Origin: Herbaspirillum sp. meg3
Lineage (GTDB): Bacteria > Pseudomonadota > Gammaproteobacteria > Burkholderiales > Burkholderiaceae_D
Direction: 5' to 3'
Length of the DNA stretch: 64,000 nt
Assembly (NCBI RefSeq): GCF_002257565.1
Contig: NZ_CP022736.1
Span: 2,232,001 to 2,296,000 of the forward strand
Both the position numbers and the translations under genes were made by a program. The stretch's first letter is position 1. The number at the start of each line of letters is the position of its first letter. The notes under the pieces are model-generated. The model did no database searches, was not told the origin of the DNA, and saw only the letters and a list, made by a program, of their open reading frames with translations. This document shows positions 32,997 through 41,406 of this stretch, in pieces.

Positions 32997-34655
32997 TTAG
33001 TCTTCGGCGTTGATGTTGTTGTCCTTGGACTCTTTGACGAAGAGCAGACCGATGACGAAAGTCGCCAGAGCGATCACGATCGGATACCACAGGCCGTAGT
33101 AGATGTCGCCCTTGTACGCTACCAGTGCGAATGCTGTGGTTGGCAGCAGGCCGCCGAACCAGCCGTTACCGATGTGGTAAGGCATGGACATCGAGGTGTA
33201 GCGGATGCGGGTCGGGAACATCTCAACCAGCGCGGCAGCGACCGGGCCGTAGACCATGGTTACATAGAGCACCAGGATGAACAGCAGCAGCAGAACCATC
33301 GGCTTGTTCATCTGATCAGGATCAGCCTTGGTTGGATAGCCTGCAGCCTTGATGTCGTCAGCCAATTCCTTGGAAAACGCCTTGTCTTTGGCAGCAGCAT
33401 CTTCTTTGGACAGGCCGGCGGCGTCATACGAGGTGAGGATCTTGTCGCCGATCTTGATGGTGGCAACCGAGCCAGGTGCCGCAGCCACGTTTTCGTAGTT
33501 CACCGAAGCAGCGGACAGCTTGGCCTTGGCGATATCGCAAGACGAAGTGAACTTCTTGGTGCCGGTCGGGTTGAACTGGAATTGGCAAGTGGCAGGATCG
33601 GCAGTGACGATCACCGGTGCTTTTTGCAGAGCCGCTTCCAACGCCGGGTTAGCGTAGTGGGTCAGACCCTGGAAGATCGGGAAGTAAGTCACCGCAGCGA
33701 TCAGGCAACCACCCAGGATGATCGGTTTGCGGCCGATTTTATCGGACAGCGAACCGAAGATCAGGAAGAACGGTGTTGCCAGCAACAGTGCCAGCGCGAT
33801 CAGGATGTTGGCCAGCGGACCGTCAACCTTCAGCGTTTGCGTCAGGAAGAACAGCGAGTAGAACTGACCTGCGTACCAGACCACGGCTTGACCTGCAGTC
33901 ATACCGATCAGCGCCAGGATGACCAGTTTCAGGTTTTTCCAGCGGCCGAATGCTTCGGTCAGCGGCGCTTTGGAAATCTTGCCTTCGGATTTCATCTTCA
34001 GGAAAGCAGGCGATTCATTCATCGACAGGCGGATCCAGACGGAAATGCCCAACAGGATGATGGAGACCAGGAAAGGAATGCGCCAGCCCCAGTCAGCGAA
34101 TGCAGCTTCGCCGACGGCAGTACGCACGCCCAGGATCACCAGCAGCGAGAGGAACAGGCCCAGTGTCGCTGTCGTTTGAATCCATGCAGTGAAGGAGCCG
34201 CGTTTGCCTTCCGGCGCGTGTTCAGCAACATAAGTCGCTGCACCACCGTACTCACCGCCCAGCGCCAGGCCTTGCAGAATGCGCAGGATGATCAGGATGA
34301 TCGGTGCGGCAATGCCGATGGAGTTGTAGTTCGGCAGGATGCCGACGATGAAGGTGGACGCACCCATGATCAGGATGGTCACCAGGAAGGTGTATTTGCG
34401 TCCGACCAGGTCACCCAGGCGGCCGAACACCAGCGCGCCGAACGGGCGCACGATGAAGCCTGCGGCAAATGCCAGCAGCGCGAAAATAAAAGCGGTATTG
34501 GGATCGGTGCCGGCAAAGAATTGCTTGGCGATAATCGCTGCCAGCGAGCCGTACAGATAGAAGTCGTACCATTCAAACACAGTGCCCAGCGAAGAGGCAA
34601 AAATAACTTTGCGCTCTTCAGGCGTGATGGTGTGCGCAGTGGAAGCTGTCGCCAT
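32997..34655 (-). CDS. MFS transporter, metabolite:H+ symporter (MHS/ProP-like) type with large internal insertion
   Basis: 552 residues from ATG 34655, with AAGGAG 7 nt upstream. The MHS signature is present: SSLGTVFEWYDFYLYGSLA, then GRLGDLVGRKYTFLVTILIMG and LQGLALGGEYGGAATYVAEHAP. A repeat appears in the second half (FGSLSDKIGRKPIILGGCL). Unlike the roughly 440-residue family norm, about 100 extra residues lie after that segment (about 350-450): a mostly hydrophilic stretch with two Cys (ATCQFQF, SSCDIAKA). It probably forms an extracytoplasmic domain. Substrate is unknown; relatives carry dicarboxylates, betaine or shikimate. Confidence 0.85.
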   Translation of the reverse strand: MATASTAHTITPEERKVIFASSLGTVFEWYDFYLYGSLAAIIAKQFFAGTDPNTAFIFALLAFAAGFIVRPFGALVFGRLGDLVGRKYTFLVTILIMGASTFIVGILPNYNSIGIAAPIILIILRILQGLALGGEYGGAATYVAEHAPEGKRGSFTAWIQTTATLGLFLSLLVILGVRTAVGEAAFADWGWRIPFLVSIILLGISVWIRLSMNESPAFLKMKSEGKISKAPLTEAFGRWKNLKLVILALIGMTAGQAVVWYAGQFYSLFFLTQTLKVDGPLANILIALALLLATPFFLIFGSLSDKIGRKPIILGGCLIAAVTYFPIFQGLTHYANPALEAALQKAPVIVTADPATCQFQFNPTGTKKFTSSCDIAKAKLSAASVNYENVAAAPGSVATIKIGDKILTSYDAAGLSKEDAAAKDKAFSKELADDIKAAGYPTKADPDQMNKPMVLLLLFILVLYVTMVYGPVAAALVEMFPTRIRYTSMSMPYHIGNGWFGGLLPTTAFALVAYKGDIYYGLWYPIVIALATFVIGLLFVKESKDNNINAED

Positions 34656-34859
34656 GCTTGTCTCCTTGATTTTATTAATGTGGATGTACAAACGGGCGAC
34701 TCAAACTGCGCAGGCGCCATTTGTGCACGCATGGAGTGTGCGACGCGAAACTTACGCAGGACTTGCTTGAAACTTACATAAGCTTACAGGCGCAAGACGG
34801 CAGATTGGGTAGATCAGAAGCGGGTGCGCAGGCGTATGGCAGATGCAGCGCAGCAAAAA

Positions 34860-35477
34860 TCAGGCTGCTTGTTCTTGCAGGAAACCAGGAACCTTGGCGG
34901 CAGGGAGGCGATTGATCGCCGCCAGCAAGCCGGGGTCGATACGTAGGCACTTGTGGTGACCGCGCAGGCGATCACTCAAATGCAGCAGTAATTCGGCAGA
35001 CACTTCAGCATCGGCTTCGGCCCTGTGAGCGTTGCCGCTAAAGCGAATACCCAGACTGTCGGCCAGGCTCGACAGGCGATAGCTGGACAGCCCCGGCAGC
35101 AACCGGCGCGACAGTAGCAGCGAGCAGACCAGCTCGGAATAACTTGCCTGCAAGTCCAGGCGTTCAGCTTCCGAAGTCAGGAATTTGGCGTCGAAACTGG
35201 CGTTGTGCGCTGCAAGAGCATCGCTGCCGATGAAGCGCAACAGTTCCGGCAGAACACGCTCTACGGACGGTGCCGAGTCGACCATCTCTTGTGTGATGCC
35301 GGTCAGCGCCGTGATGTCATAAGGAATCTCGACGTCGCAATTGATCAGCGACACGAATCGTTCAACGATACGCCCGTCGACGATGCGCAGCGCGGCGACT
35401 TCGGTGATGCGGGCGCCTTGCGCAGGGCTCAGGCCGGTGGTCTCGAAGTCCAGCATGACGACAGGTTGATTGATCAC
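34860..35477 (-). CDS. DnaQ-like 3'-5' exonuclease
   Basis: 205 residues from GTG 35477; the frame is open 12 codons further, but that part is AT-rich and unconserved. The DEDDh exonuclease motifs are clear: ExoI VMLDFETTGLSP, ExoII LAAHNASFDAKFL and ExoIII HRAEADAEVSAELLLHL. It resembles PolC/epsilon-like exonucleases and RNase T-type proteins, which act in DNA proofreading or RNA trimming. There is no polymerase or GIY-YIG domain. The gene stands alone between the permease and the Dabb operon. Confidence 0.85.
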   Translation of the reverse strand: MINQPVVMLDFETTGLSPAQGARITEVAALRIVDGRIVERFVSLINCDVEIPYDITALTGITQEMVDSAPSVERVLPELLRFIGSDALAAHNASFDAKFLTSEAERLDLQASYSELVCSLLLSRRLLPGLSSYRLSSLADSLGIRFSGNAHRAEADAEVSAELLLHLSDRLRGHHKCLRIDPGLLAAINRLPAAKVPGFLQEQAA

Positions 35478-35659
35478 GGTAACGCTAATCCAAAAAAAAG
35501 AAAATGACAGCAAAATGACAGCATAAAGGCGTCATTTTAATACGTGTCGGCTTCTTCTCCGAAAACAGGGCTGGTGTATCGCCTGCTTCCTTGGCTGCCT
35601 TCGCTTATCATTACGGTTTTGCGATTCATCATTCACCCTTTGCAGTCAGGAGAAACACC

Positions 35660-35962
35660 GTGCTCAAACATATCGTCATGTGGAAACTGAAGGACCAGGC
35701 CGAAGGCGCCGACAAGGCTGCCAACGCACGCAAGATGAAAGAGCTGCTCGACGGCTGTGCCAATCTGGTGCCCGGTATCCTGAAGTTTGAGGCAGCGCTG
35801 GCGCAGCCCGGTCTGGAAGCTACTTACGATGTCGTGCTGTATTCCGAATTCGAATCCAAGGCGGCACTGGACGCGTATCAGGATCACCCGGACCATGTTG
35901 CCATCAAGCCTTTCATCGGTGCGATTCGCGAAGGGCGCCAATGCATGGACTACGAGGTCTGA
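35660..35962 (+). CDS. Dabb (stress-responsive alpha/beta barrel) domain protein
   Basis: 100 residues from GTG 35660, with CAGGAGA 6 nt upstream. The start LKHIVMWKLKDQ, the segment YDVVLYSEFESKAALDAYQDHPDH and the ending GRQCMDYEV are typical of the Dabb dimeric alpha/beta barrel family. The family is widespread; roles in most bacteria are not known. It is 12 nt upstream of the thioesterase gene and forms a three-gene operon with it and the GNAT gene. Confidence 0.82.
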   Translation: MLKHIVMWKLKDQAEGADKAANARKMKELLDGCANLVPGILKFEAALAQPGLEATYDVVLYSEFESKAALDAYQDHPDHVAIKPFIGAIREGRQCMDYEV

Positions 35963-35974
35963 GTTCACGCCAAG

Positions 35975-36469
35975 ATGACTTATTCACTCTCTGAAGTTTT
36001 CACCAACGGCAATCCTTATCTGGAAAGCCTCGGCGTCGAAGTATTGGAATACGGCGACGGCAAGGCGGTCATGGCGCTCAAGCTGCAGCCTGAATTCATG
36101 AACAGCTGGGCGGTGGCGCAAGGCGGCATTTCCATGACGTTGATGGATGTTGCGATGGGACTGGCTGCACGCACCGCCATCCCGGACGCGAAATCGTCGG
36201 CTACCGTTGACATGAGCACCAGTTTTCTGCAGCCCGCAGGCAAGGCTGGCGAAACCATCATTGCGCGCGGCAATGTCTACCACCGTTCCACGACGATGTG
36301 TTTTTGTGAAGCCGAATTGTGGAACGACGACAAGCTGGTCGCCAAGTCCATGGGAACATTCAAGGCCATCAAACGCGTCGATATCGCCAAGAAGCTGACG
36401 CACGACACGAGTGAAGCAAATGAACAACCTGCTGTCCCGGCCGCTCCGGCAGCATCGCAACAGGACTGA
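35975..36469 (+). CDS. PaaI-family hotdog-fold thioesterase
   Basis: 164 residues. The hotdog core shows MNSWAVAQGGISMTLMDVAMGLAART, where the GG-x-x-x-x-L-x-D pattern supplies the active-site Asp, and SATVDMSTSFLQPA in the following strand. It is expected to hydrolyse an acyl-CoA; PaaI relatives act on aryl-CoA intermediates. The C-terminal 25 residues are Ala/Pro-rich and likely disordered. It lies 2 nt before the GNAT gene, so co-expression is likely. Confidence 0.85.
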   Translation: MTYSLSEVFTNGNPYLESLGVEVLEYGDGKAVMALKLQPEFMNSWAVAQGGISMTLMDVAMGLAARTAIPDAKSSATVDMSTSFLQPAGKAGETIIARGNVYHRSTTMCFCEAELWNDDKLVAKSMGTFKAIKRVDIAKKLTHDTSEANEQPAVPAAPAASQQD

Positions 36470-36471
36470 AC

Positions 36472-36897
36472 ATGAAACACAACATCAAAATCGCTGCATG
36501 GAATGATCTGCGCGAAGATGCCGCATTGATTCGCAATGAAGTTTTTGTCGTTGAGCAGAATGTACCGGCAGAGCTGGAAATGGATGAGATGGACGCCGTC
36601 TGCGTACATGCGGTCGCTTACGATGAAGGCGGCACACCGATCGCCACCGGACGCTTGCTGCCGGATGGTCATATCGGCCGCATGGCGGTGCGGAAACCTG
36701 GTCGCGGCCAAGGTGTCGGTGGCGCCGTATTGCAGGCGCTGATGGCAGCGGCTCGCCAACGCGGGGATCGTGAAGTGGTTCTGAACGCGCAGACGCATGC
36801 GGCATCTTTCTACGGCAGCCACGGTTTTGCGCAAGAAGGCGAGGAGTTCATGGACGCGGGCATTCCGCATATTCACATGCGGGCAGCATTGGCCTGA
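36472..36897 (+). CDS. GNAT-family acetyltransferase (YjcF-like)
   Basis: 141 residues. Motifs are IRNEVFVVEQNVPAELEMDEMD at the N-terminus, the beta4-alpha3 acetyl-CoA pyrophosphate loop RKPGRGQGVGGAVLQAL, and a late AASFYGSHGFAQEGEEFMDAGIPH. These are characteristic of the YjcF/ElaA-like N-acetyltransferases with unknown substrates. It is the last gene of the Dabb-thioesterase-GNAT operon. A GGCGGC/GCCGCC hairpin without a T-run follows within 50 nt. Confidence 0.83.
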   Translation: MKHNIKIAAWNDLREDAALIRNEVFVVEQNVPAELEMDEMDAVCVHAVAYDEGGTPIATGRLLPDGHIGRMAVRKPGRGQGVGGAVLQALMAAARQRGDREVVLNAQTHAASFYGSHGFAQEGEEFMDAGIPHIHMRAALA

Positions 36898-37232
36898 TTG
36901 GATTCGATGGTGCGTAGCGAGTGGGGCGGCATGGGAAGCCGCCTTCAGTTCGTCTACCTCCTGAGGTGTTGTGGCCTTGCTGGCCGCTTACCCGCTTAGG
37001 GAAGATAGATTTTCGTTTTTTTTGCGCGTTGCAGCAATTTTAAGCAAGCGAATTTAGAAGTTCTTCCGTTGCCTTCCGGTCATGTTTCGTCGTTTTGTTG
37101 TGGTTTCCCACAATATCTAGGGGTATGCTGGTAATGCATACTTGCGCCCGCAGTGACAGTTGCGGCTTTATTCTTTGGCAATGTCGACTGCACGACAAGT
37201 TTCCTAAGATCCTAGAATAAATGGAGAACCGC
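36898..37232. other. Intergenic region upstream of dctA
   Basis: 335 nt. It contains a GGCGGC-ATGGGAA-GCCGCC hairpin near 36925-36944 after the GNAT gene, an AT-rich stretch with an eight-T run around 37013-37024, and presumably the dctA promoter. A TGGCA..TGC pair near 37186-37201 resembles a sigma-54 site but has the wrong spacing. There is no gene that I can support. Confidence 0.5.
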
Positions 37233-38552
37233 ATGGGCAAGACGCCACTTTATAAATCACTCTACTTTCAGGTGTTGGTGGCAATTGTCATCGGCGTCTT
37301 GCTCGGGCATTTCTATCCGTCGTCCGGCGAGGCAATGAAGCCGCTCGGAGATGGCTTCATCAAACTGATCAAAATGATCATCGCACCGGTGATCTTTTGT
37401 ACTGTCGTGCTCGGCATCGCCGGCATGGAAGACATGAAGAAGGTCGGCAAAACCGGCGGTCTGGCGCTGTTGTATTTTGAAGTCGTCAGCACGCTGGCGC
37501 TGATCGTCGGTCTGGTGCTGGTCAACGTGTTGCAGCCTGGCGCAGGCATGAACATCGATCCGAACACCATCGATACCAAGAGCATCACGGCTTACACCGG
37601 TCCGGGCAAGATGACCAGCACGATTGACTTCGTGATGAATATCATCCCGATCAGCATGGTGGATGCGTTTGCCAAAGGCGACGTGTTACAGGTGCTGCTG
37701 ATCTCGGTACTGTTTGGTTTTGCGCTGCATCGCTTCGGCGGTCGCGGCACGATGATTTTTGATTTCATCGAAAAAATCTCCCACGTCCTGTTCGCCGTTG
37801 TCGGCACCATCATGAAGGCCGCTCCTGTCGGCGCGTTCGGTGCGATGGCGTTCACCATTGGCAAATACGGCGTCGGCTCGCTGCTGTCGCTGGGCAAGCT
37901 GATGGGCACTTTCTACCTGACCTGCCTGATCTTCATCTTCGTCGTGCTGGGCATCATCACGCGTCTGCATGGTTTCAGCGTGTGGAAGTTCGTCAAGTAC
38001 ATCAAGGAAGAGCTGCTGATCGTGCTGGGTACGTCGTCTTCGGAATCGGTGCTGCCACGTATGCTGGCCAAGATGGAAAATCTGGGCGCAAAGAAGACGG
38101 TCGTCGGCTTGGTGATTCCGACCGGTTACTCGTTCAATCTGGACGGCACGGCGATTTATCTGACCATGGCGGCGGTGTTTATTGCGCAGGCAACCAATAC
38201 GCCGATGACGTTGACGCAGGAGCTCACTTTGCTGGCAGTCTTGTTGCTGACCTCGAAGGGCGCTGCAGGTATCACCGGTAGCGGCTTCATTGTGCTGGCG
38301 GCGACCTTGTCGGCAGTAGGCCACGTGCCTGTAGCCGGTCTGGCGCTGATTCTTGGTATTGATCGCTTCATGTCCGAAGCGCGCGCGCTGACCAACACGA
38401 TCGGCAACGGCGTTGCAACCATCATCGTGGCGAAGTGGAGCAATGAACTGGACGAGAAGCGTCTGCATGCTCAACTGAACAACGAAACATCGGAAGAGGC
38501 GAACTCGCCGGAAGCGGTGCTGGATCGTACAGAAGCGAAGATTCATCACTGA
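37233..38552 (+). CDS. dctA: C4-dicarboxylate transport protein DctA
   Basis: 439 residues from ATG 37233, which matches the start of E. coli DctA (short basic N-terminus, then SLYFQVL) and has TGGAGA 5 nt upstream; an ATG four codons earlier is also open. DctA is an inner-membrane dicarboxylate/amino acid:cation symporter importing succinate, fumarate and malate. Diagnostic segments are GHFYPSSGEAMKPLGDGFIKLIKM, LGTSSSESVLPRML (the first re-entrant loop) and PTGYSFNLDGTAIYLTMA. An SSKGAAGVTG-like segment reads TSKGAAGITGSGFIVLAA, and LGIDRFMSEARALTN follows. It is a single-gene unit ended by a strong terminator. Confidence 0.95.
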   Translation: MGKTPLYKSLYFQVLVAIVIGVLLGHFYPSSGEAMKPLGDGFIKLIKMIIAPVIFCTVVLGIAGMEDMKKVGKTGGLALLYFEVVSTLALIVGLVLVNVLQPGAGMNIDPNTIDTKSITAYTGPGKMTSTIDFVMNIIPISMVDAFAKGDVLQVLLISVLFGFALHRFGGRGTMIFDFIEKISHVLFAVVGTIMKAAPVGAFGAMAFTIGKYGVGSLLSLGKLMGTFYLTCLIFIFVVLGIITRLHGFSVWKFVKYIKEELLIVLGTSSSESVLPRMLAKMENLGAKKTVVGLVIPTGYSFNLDGTAIYLTMAAVFIAQATNTPMTLTQELTLLAVLLLTSKGAAGITGSGFIVLAATLSAVGHVPVAGLALILGIDRFMSEARALTNTIGNGVATIIVAKWSNELDEKRLHAQLNNETSEEANSPEAVLDRTEAKIHH

Positions 38553-38592
38553 CAGTGATGAGGGCGAACTCCGGTTTATTGGAGCGCCTTGA

Positions 38593-38634
38593 AAAAACGG
38601 CGGCGGGACTTGATGGTCTCGCCGCCGTTTTTTT
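38593..38634 (+). terminator. Intrinsic terminator of dctA
   Basis: Stem AACGGCGGCG / CGCCGCCGTT around 38596-38629, followed by a run of seven T, 40 nt after the dctA stop. Confidence 0.88.
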
Positions 38635-38659
38635 ATGTGCCGAAGCAAGTGTAAAGCGT

Positions 38660-38760
38660 GCGCACAAAAGAAAAGACCCATAACGAAGGGGGGAACGTTA
38701 CGGGTCTTGGTCTCCTCGCAGCCTCTTAAGGACTGGATTTATTTCAAGCTATTGTGTTCC
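38660..38760 (-). ncRNA. Hairpin element with C-rich loop, possible sRNA or 3'-UTR end
   Basis: An inverted repeat, AAGACCC-A-TAACG / CGTTA-C-GGGTCTT (38673-38708), has a purine loop on the plus strand and therefore a UUCCCCCCUU loop on the minus strand. On the minus strand it is followed by TTTTCTTTT, fitting a terminator. The start is not defined. It may be a second copy of the kind of element at 38929-38996. Confidence 0.35.
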
Positions 38761-38928
38761 CTTTGTGCACAATAGTCATTCTGCGGTGCAGCATGTTATT
38801 TTGATAAGAATGATGGAAGAGTTTGAAGACAAATAGCGGGCGGCTGATCTGAATATCAGACGAAAGCGAGGAGAAACCGAGGCAGGTGTGACAAGGGGAT
38901 GGGCTGCCGGCGCCGGTTGTGGCGGGGC

Positions 38929-38996
38929 AAAAAAAAGCCCGCGGCCTTGCGGCGCGGGCTTAAATCCAATTCTTTAAGGAGGAAATTGGAGGAGAC
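38929..38996 (-). ncRNA. Anti-Shine-Dalgarno-type sRNA or 3'-UTR element
   Basis: On the minus strand the RNA would read CTCCTCC, a short AT spacer, TCCTCC, then a 9-bp stem (AAGCCCGCG / CGCGGGCTT, 38935-38961) and eight T. The last part is a canonical intrinsic terminator. The two CU-rich motifs are complementary to ribosome-binding sites, as in known CCUCCUCC-type sRNAs. It could be the 3' UTR of the NRDE operon, 165 nt downstream of its stop, or a stand-alone RNA; the 5' end is unknown. Confidence 0.45.
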
Positions 38997-39125
38997 AGGT
39001 GTAACTTTAATGCTCTGCACAAATTTCGACCACTTTATTTCTTAAATATCAGATATCTATTTTGGTTATATCTGTGACTCATTTCATAAATAGGCGTGAA
39101 ATGAGTTCAATTGATATGGCGGCAT

Positions 39126-39947
39126 TCAGCTCGGGCTTTCTGCATCCGGTTGAATCTTGACCCTGCACGGAGCGTTTTTCTTTTGCGGTTCGGTGGTCGG
39201 CGCCGCCTGGCACGAACTGATCGGATCAACGACGTGTTCGCTCAATACCGGCTCACCGACGATGGGAACCCGTACAACGCTGGAAGCTCGCGTGCCGTAA
39301 TCCGGAGAGCAGATGAAAATTGGCGACAAGACGCGCTCCCATTCCAGGCTGACTCCTGTACTGGGCAGGCGGCAATCGTTGGCGCGGGTACTGTCGCTGA
39401 GAAGCTCAAAAAAGGTTTCTTCCGGTGCTCCCTGGCAGAGCAGGCTGGCAAACTGCGCCTTGGCACGAGTTACCTTGGGCCACGGCGTGTCCAGCAAGGC
39501 GTTGGAAAGACCGTAGACTCCGTAACCGAGCGGTTTGCCGTTGCGCGGATCATCGTCGCCTTTGTTGGAATACCACAGCAAATTCTCGCGATCGCCCACG
39601 AGGAGGTTGAAACCGTTATATTCCGCCGCGCCAGGCCGGACGTGTTCGACGTATTGTTCTGGTGTCAATGTGCCGGACAGATAGTCCGAAACCAATCTGC
39701 CGCGAGTGGGGGCATCGGGACGTTTTTCCGACGGCGCACGCACGTTGGTCAATGCCGCAAAGCGGCCGTCACGGGTCACGCCCAGCCACGTCCCCCCGGC
39801 TTGCAGATCCCGGCCAGCATACACGTCCGGCCGATCTTCCCACCAGCCGGCCGCGGCGGCGGGGCGTTGATAGAACTCGTCGCGATTGGCGGCCGCAATC
39901 AGCGGCATGCCGGGAATGACTTTCCACGCAAAAATGATCAGACACAT
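39126..39947 (-). CDS. NRDE family protein (TANGO2 homologue)
   Basis: 273 residues. The defining NRDE motif occurs as AANRDEFYQRP, after MCLIIFAW with Cys2 in the position of the nucleophile-like Cys of the Ntn-like fold. Other family segments are YAGRDLQAGGTWLGVTRDGRFAALTNVR and NGFNLLVGD. TANGO2 relatives are linked to heme trafficking and metabolic stress, but bacterial function is open. The start overlaps the DUF4936 stop by 10 nt, so it is the last gene of the ygfZ operon. Confidence 0.85.
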   Translation of the reverse strand: MCLIIFAWKVIPGMPLIAAANRDEFYQRPAAAAGWWEDRPDVYAGRDLQAGGTWLGVTRDGRFAALTNVRAPSEKRPDAPTRGRLVSDYLSGTLTPEQYVEHVRPGAAEYNGFNLLVGDRENLLWYSNKGDDDPRNGKPLGYGVYGLSNALLDTPWPKVTRAKAQFASLLCQGAPEETFFELLSDSTRANDCRLPSTGVSLEWERVLSPIFICSPDYGTRASSVVRVPIVGEPVLSEHVVDPISSCQAAPTTEPQKKNAPCRVKIQPDAESPS

Positions 39948-40225
39948 GGTGAAAAGTCCAGAAAGTGTTCGGTATGACGCGGGCCGTCAATAAGCTGATC
40001 CAGCTGATTGGCGGCGATACTTTGTTTCAGTACCGACTCAAATCCATCGGGCACATCCAGATAAACCTCCATCCAGGTGTGTTTGCCATCCTGGTCTTGC
40101 GGGCGGCGTTTCAATTCCGTGGCGACCTTGTATTGCTGTGACAATTGCGCCTGCATGGCGGCAGCCTGCTTTTGCAACTGCTCGCTATTGGTCAGAAGCA
40201 CGCGGTAGTAGATATAAAGATCCAT
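39938..40225 (-). CDS. DUF4936 family protein
   Basis: 95 residues from ATG 40225. The beginning MDLYIYYRV and the segment HTWMEVYLDVPDGFESVLKQ are typical of DUF4936, a family largely restricted to beta-proteobacteria and usually encoded beside ygfZ. Function is unknown. It lies 16 nt after the ygfZ stop and overlaps the next gene. Confidence 0.8.
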   Translation of the reverse strand: MDLYIYYRVLLTNSEQLQKQAAAMQAQLSQQYKVATELKRRPQDQDGKHTWMEVYLDVPDGFESVLKQSIAANQLDQLIDGPRHTEHFLDFSPCV

Positions 40226-40241
40226 CGACAATCCCGGTCGC

Positions 40242-41309
40242 TTATTGCGGTTCCGCCAATTCGTAGGGCAGGGGCTGCAATTGCAGCACGGGGCCATCAA
40301 CGGTGCCGAGGTGGATGGTGCCGTTGTCGCTTGCCGCCAGTTTGATTTCCACCAGACAGGCGGATTTGCCCGTGCCGGCCGGTTCTGCATTAACGATCAT
40401 GCCGCAAGGCTGGCCCGGATCTTCGCTGGAGAACACTTCCGCGCCGGCGCGGACATCGACTGCATCAACCAGTGCCAGCACGCTGCGGCGTTTGAGCTTG
40501 CCCAGATACTGGCTCCGCGCGACGATTTCCTGGCCGGGATAGCAGCCTTTCTTGAAGTTGACGCCGCCGATCAATTCAAAATTGATCATTTGCGGCACAA
40601 ATTGCTCTTGTGTCGGCTGGGTAATCATCGGCACGCCCGCATAAATATCGGTCAGGCGCCAGGCATGGGTGCCGGTCGCACTCAGTTTTTGTGTCAGGCC
40701 AGGCCAGGCCGCAATCGCTTGCTCAACCGAGGTGACCCATTGATAGCGTGGGGCCTGACGGCTGTCGGCGACGCGCACCAGCGTGCCGTTTTCATTGTCA
40801 ATCTTGCTGTAAGGCTGCGTTGGCAATTGGGGAAACCATTGTTGCAAAACCTCAGAGGCTGTGTTGCCGGCCAGGCCGAGCGCGACGTACTGTTCGCTGA
40901 CATCAGCCAGCTTGGCCTTGGAGCGCATCACAAACATCTGCAGGCGCTTCTGGATAGCCGGCTGAAGTGCGCGCGGCAACTGCAGCACAATTTGCCCGAC
41001 ATCCTTCCACATCAGGAAGGTCGCCAGCAGACGGCCTTTCGGTGTGCAATAGCCGGCCAGGCGGGCTGTGCCGAGATCAAGTTTTTCGACATCGTTGGTA
41101 ATCTGGTTATGCAGGAAGCTGGCGGCGTCGTCGCCGCTCAGCGAGATCAGGCCAAGATCGGTCAGCGGCGCAACGAAATTGTCTGGCAACTCCGCTGCCG
41201 CTGCCGTGCCGAAATAGCGCACTTCCGCACCGTTCGCGGCCTCGATATGAGCGCCTTGCTGTTCGAGAAATGCCTGCCAGGGCGAGGATGCTTGAGTCGA
41301 TTCGGTCAT
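40242..41309 (-). CDS. ygfZ: tRNA-modifying/Fe-S cluster assembly folate-binding protein YgfZ
   Basis: 355 residues. The signature KGCYPGQEIVARSQYLGKLKRR is intact, including the Cys needed for function. The glycine-cleavage T-protein-like fold is seen in LISLSGDDAASFLHNQITNDVE near residue 55. YgfZ binds tetrahydrofolate and helps repair or assemble [4Fe-4S] clusters, for example in MiaB. It heads the operon ygfZ-DUF4936-NRDE and is divergent from mltG, with 97 nt between them. Confidence 0.93.
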   Translation of the reverse strand: MTESTQASSPWQAFLEQQGAHIEAANGAEVRYFGTAAAAELPDNFVAPLTDLGLISLSGDDAASFLHNQITNDVEKLDLGTARLAGYCTPKGRLLATFLMWKDVGQIVLQLPRALQPAIQKRLQMFVMRSKAKLADVSEQYVALGLAGNTASEVLQQWFPQLPTQPYSKIDNENGTLVRVADSRQAPRYQWVTSVEQAIAAWPGLTQKLSATGTHAWRLTDIYAGVPMITQPTQEQFVPQMINFELIGGVNFKKGCYPGQEIVARSQYLGKLKRRSVLALVDAVDVRAGAEVFSSEDPGQPCGMIVNAEPAGTGKSACLVEIKLAASDNGTIHLGTVDGPVLQLQPLPYELAEPQ

Positions 41310-41406
41310 AAATTAGGTTACTGAGCTATACAGCGATTATCATTGATGCCTCGATTATAGTGGCGCTGGAAAAACGCGTCGGATTGCGCCGGATTTTGCC
41401 TCAACA

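Noticed and set aside
32988..34781. 597-codon open frame on the plus strand
   Set aside because: Antisense shadow of the MHS permease gene; the composition is low-complexity and there is no recognisable domain.
37185..37201. Possible sigma-54 promoter upstream of dctA (TGGCA and TGC)
   Set aside because: The spacing between the GG and GC elements is one nucleotide too long, and the -12 part lacks the second T.
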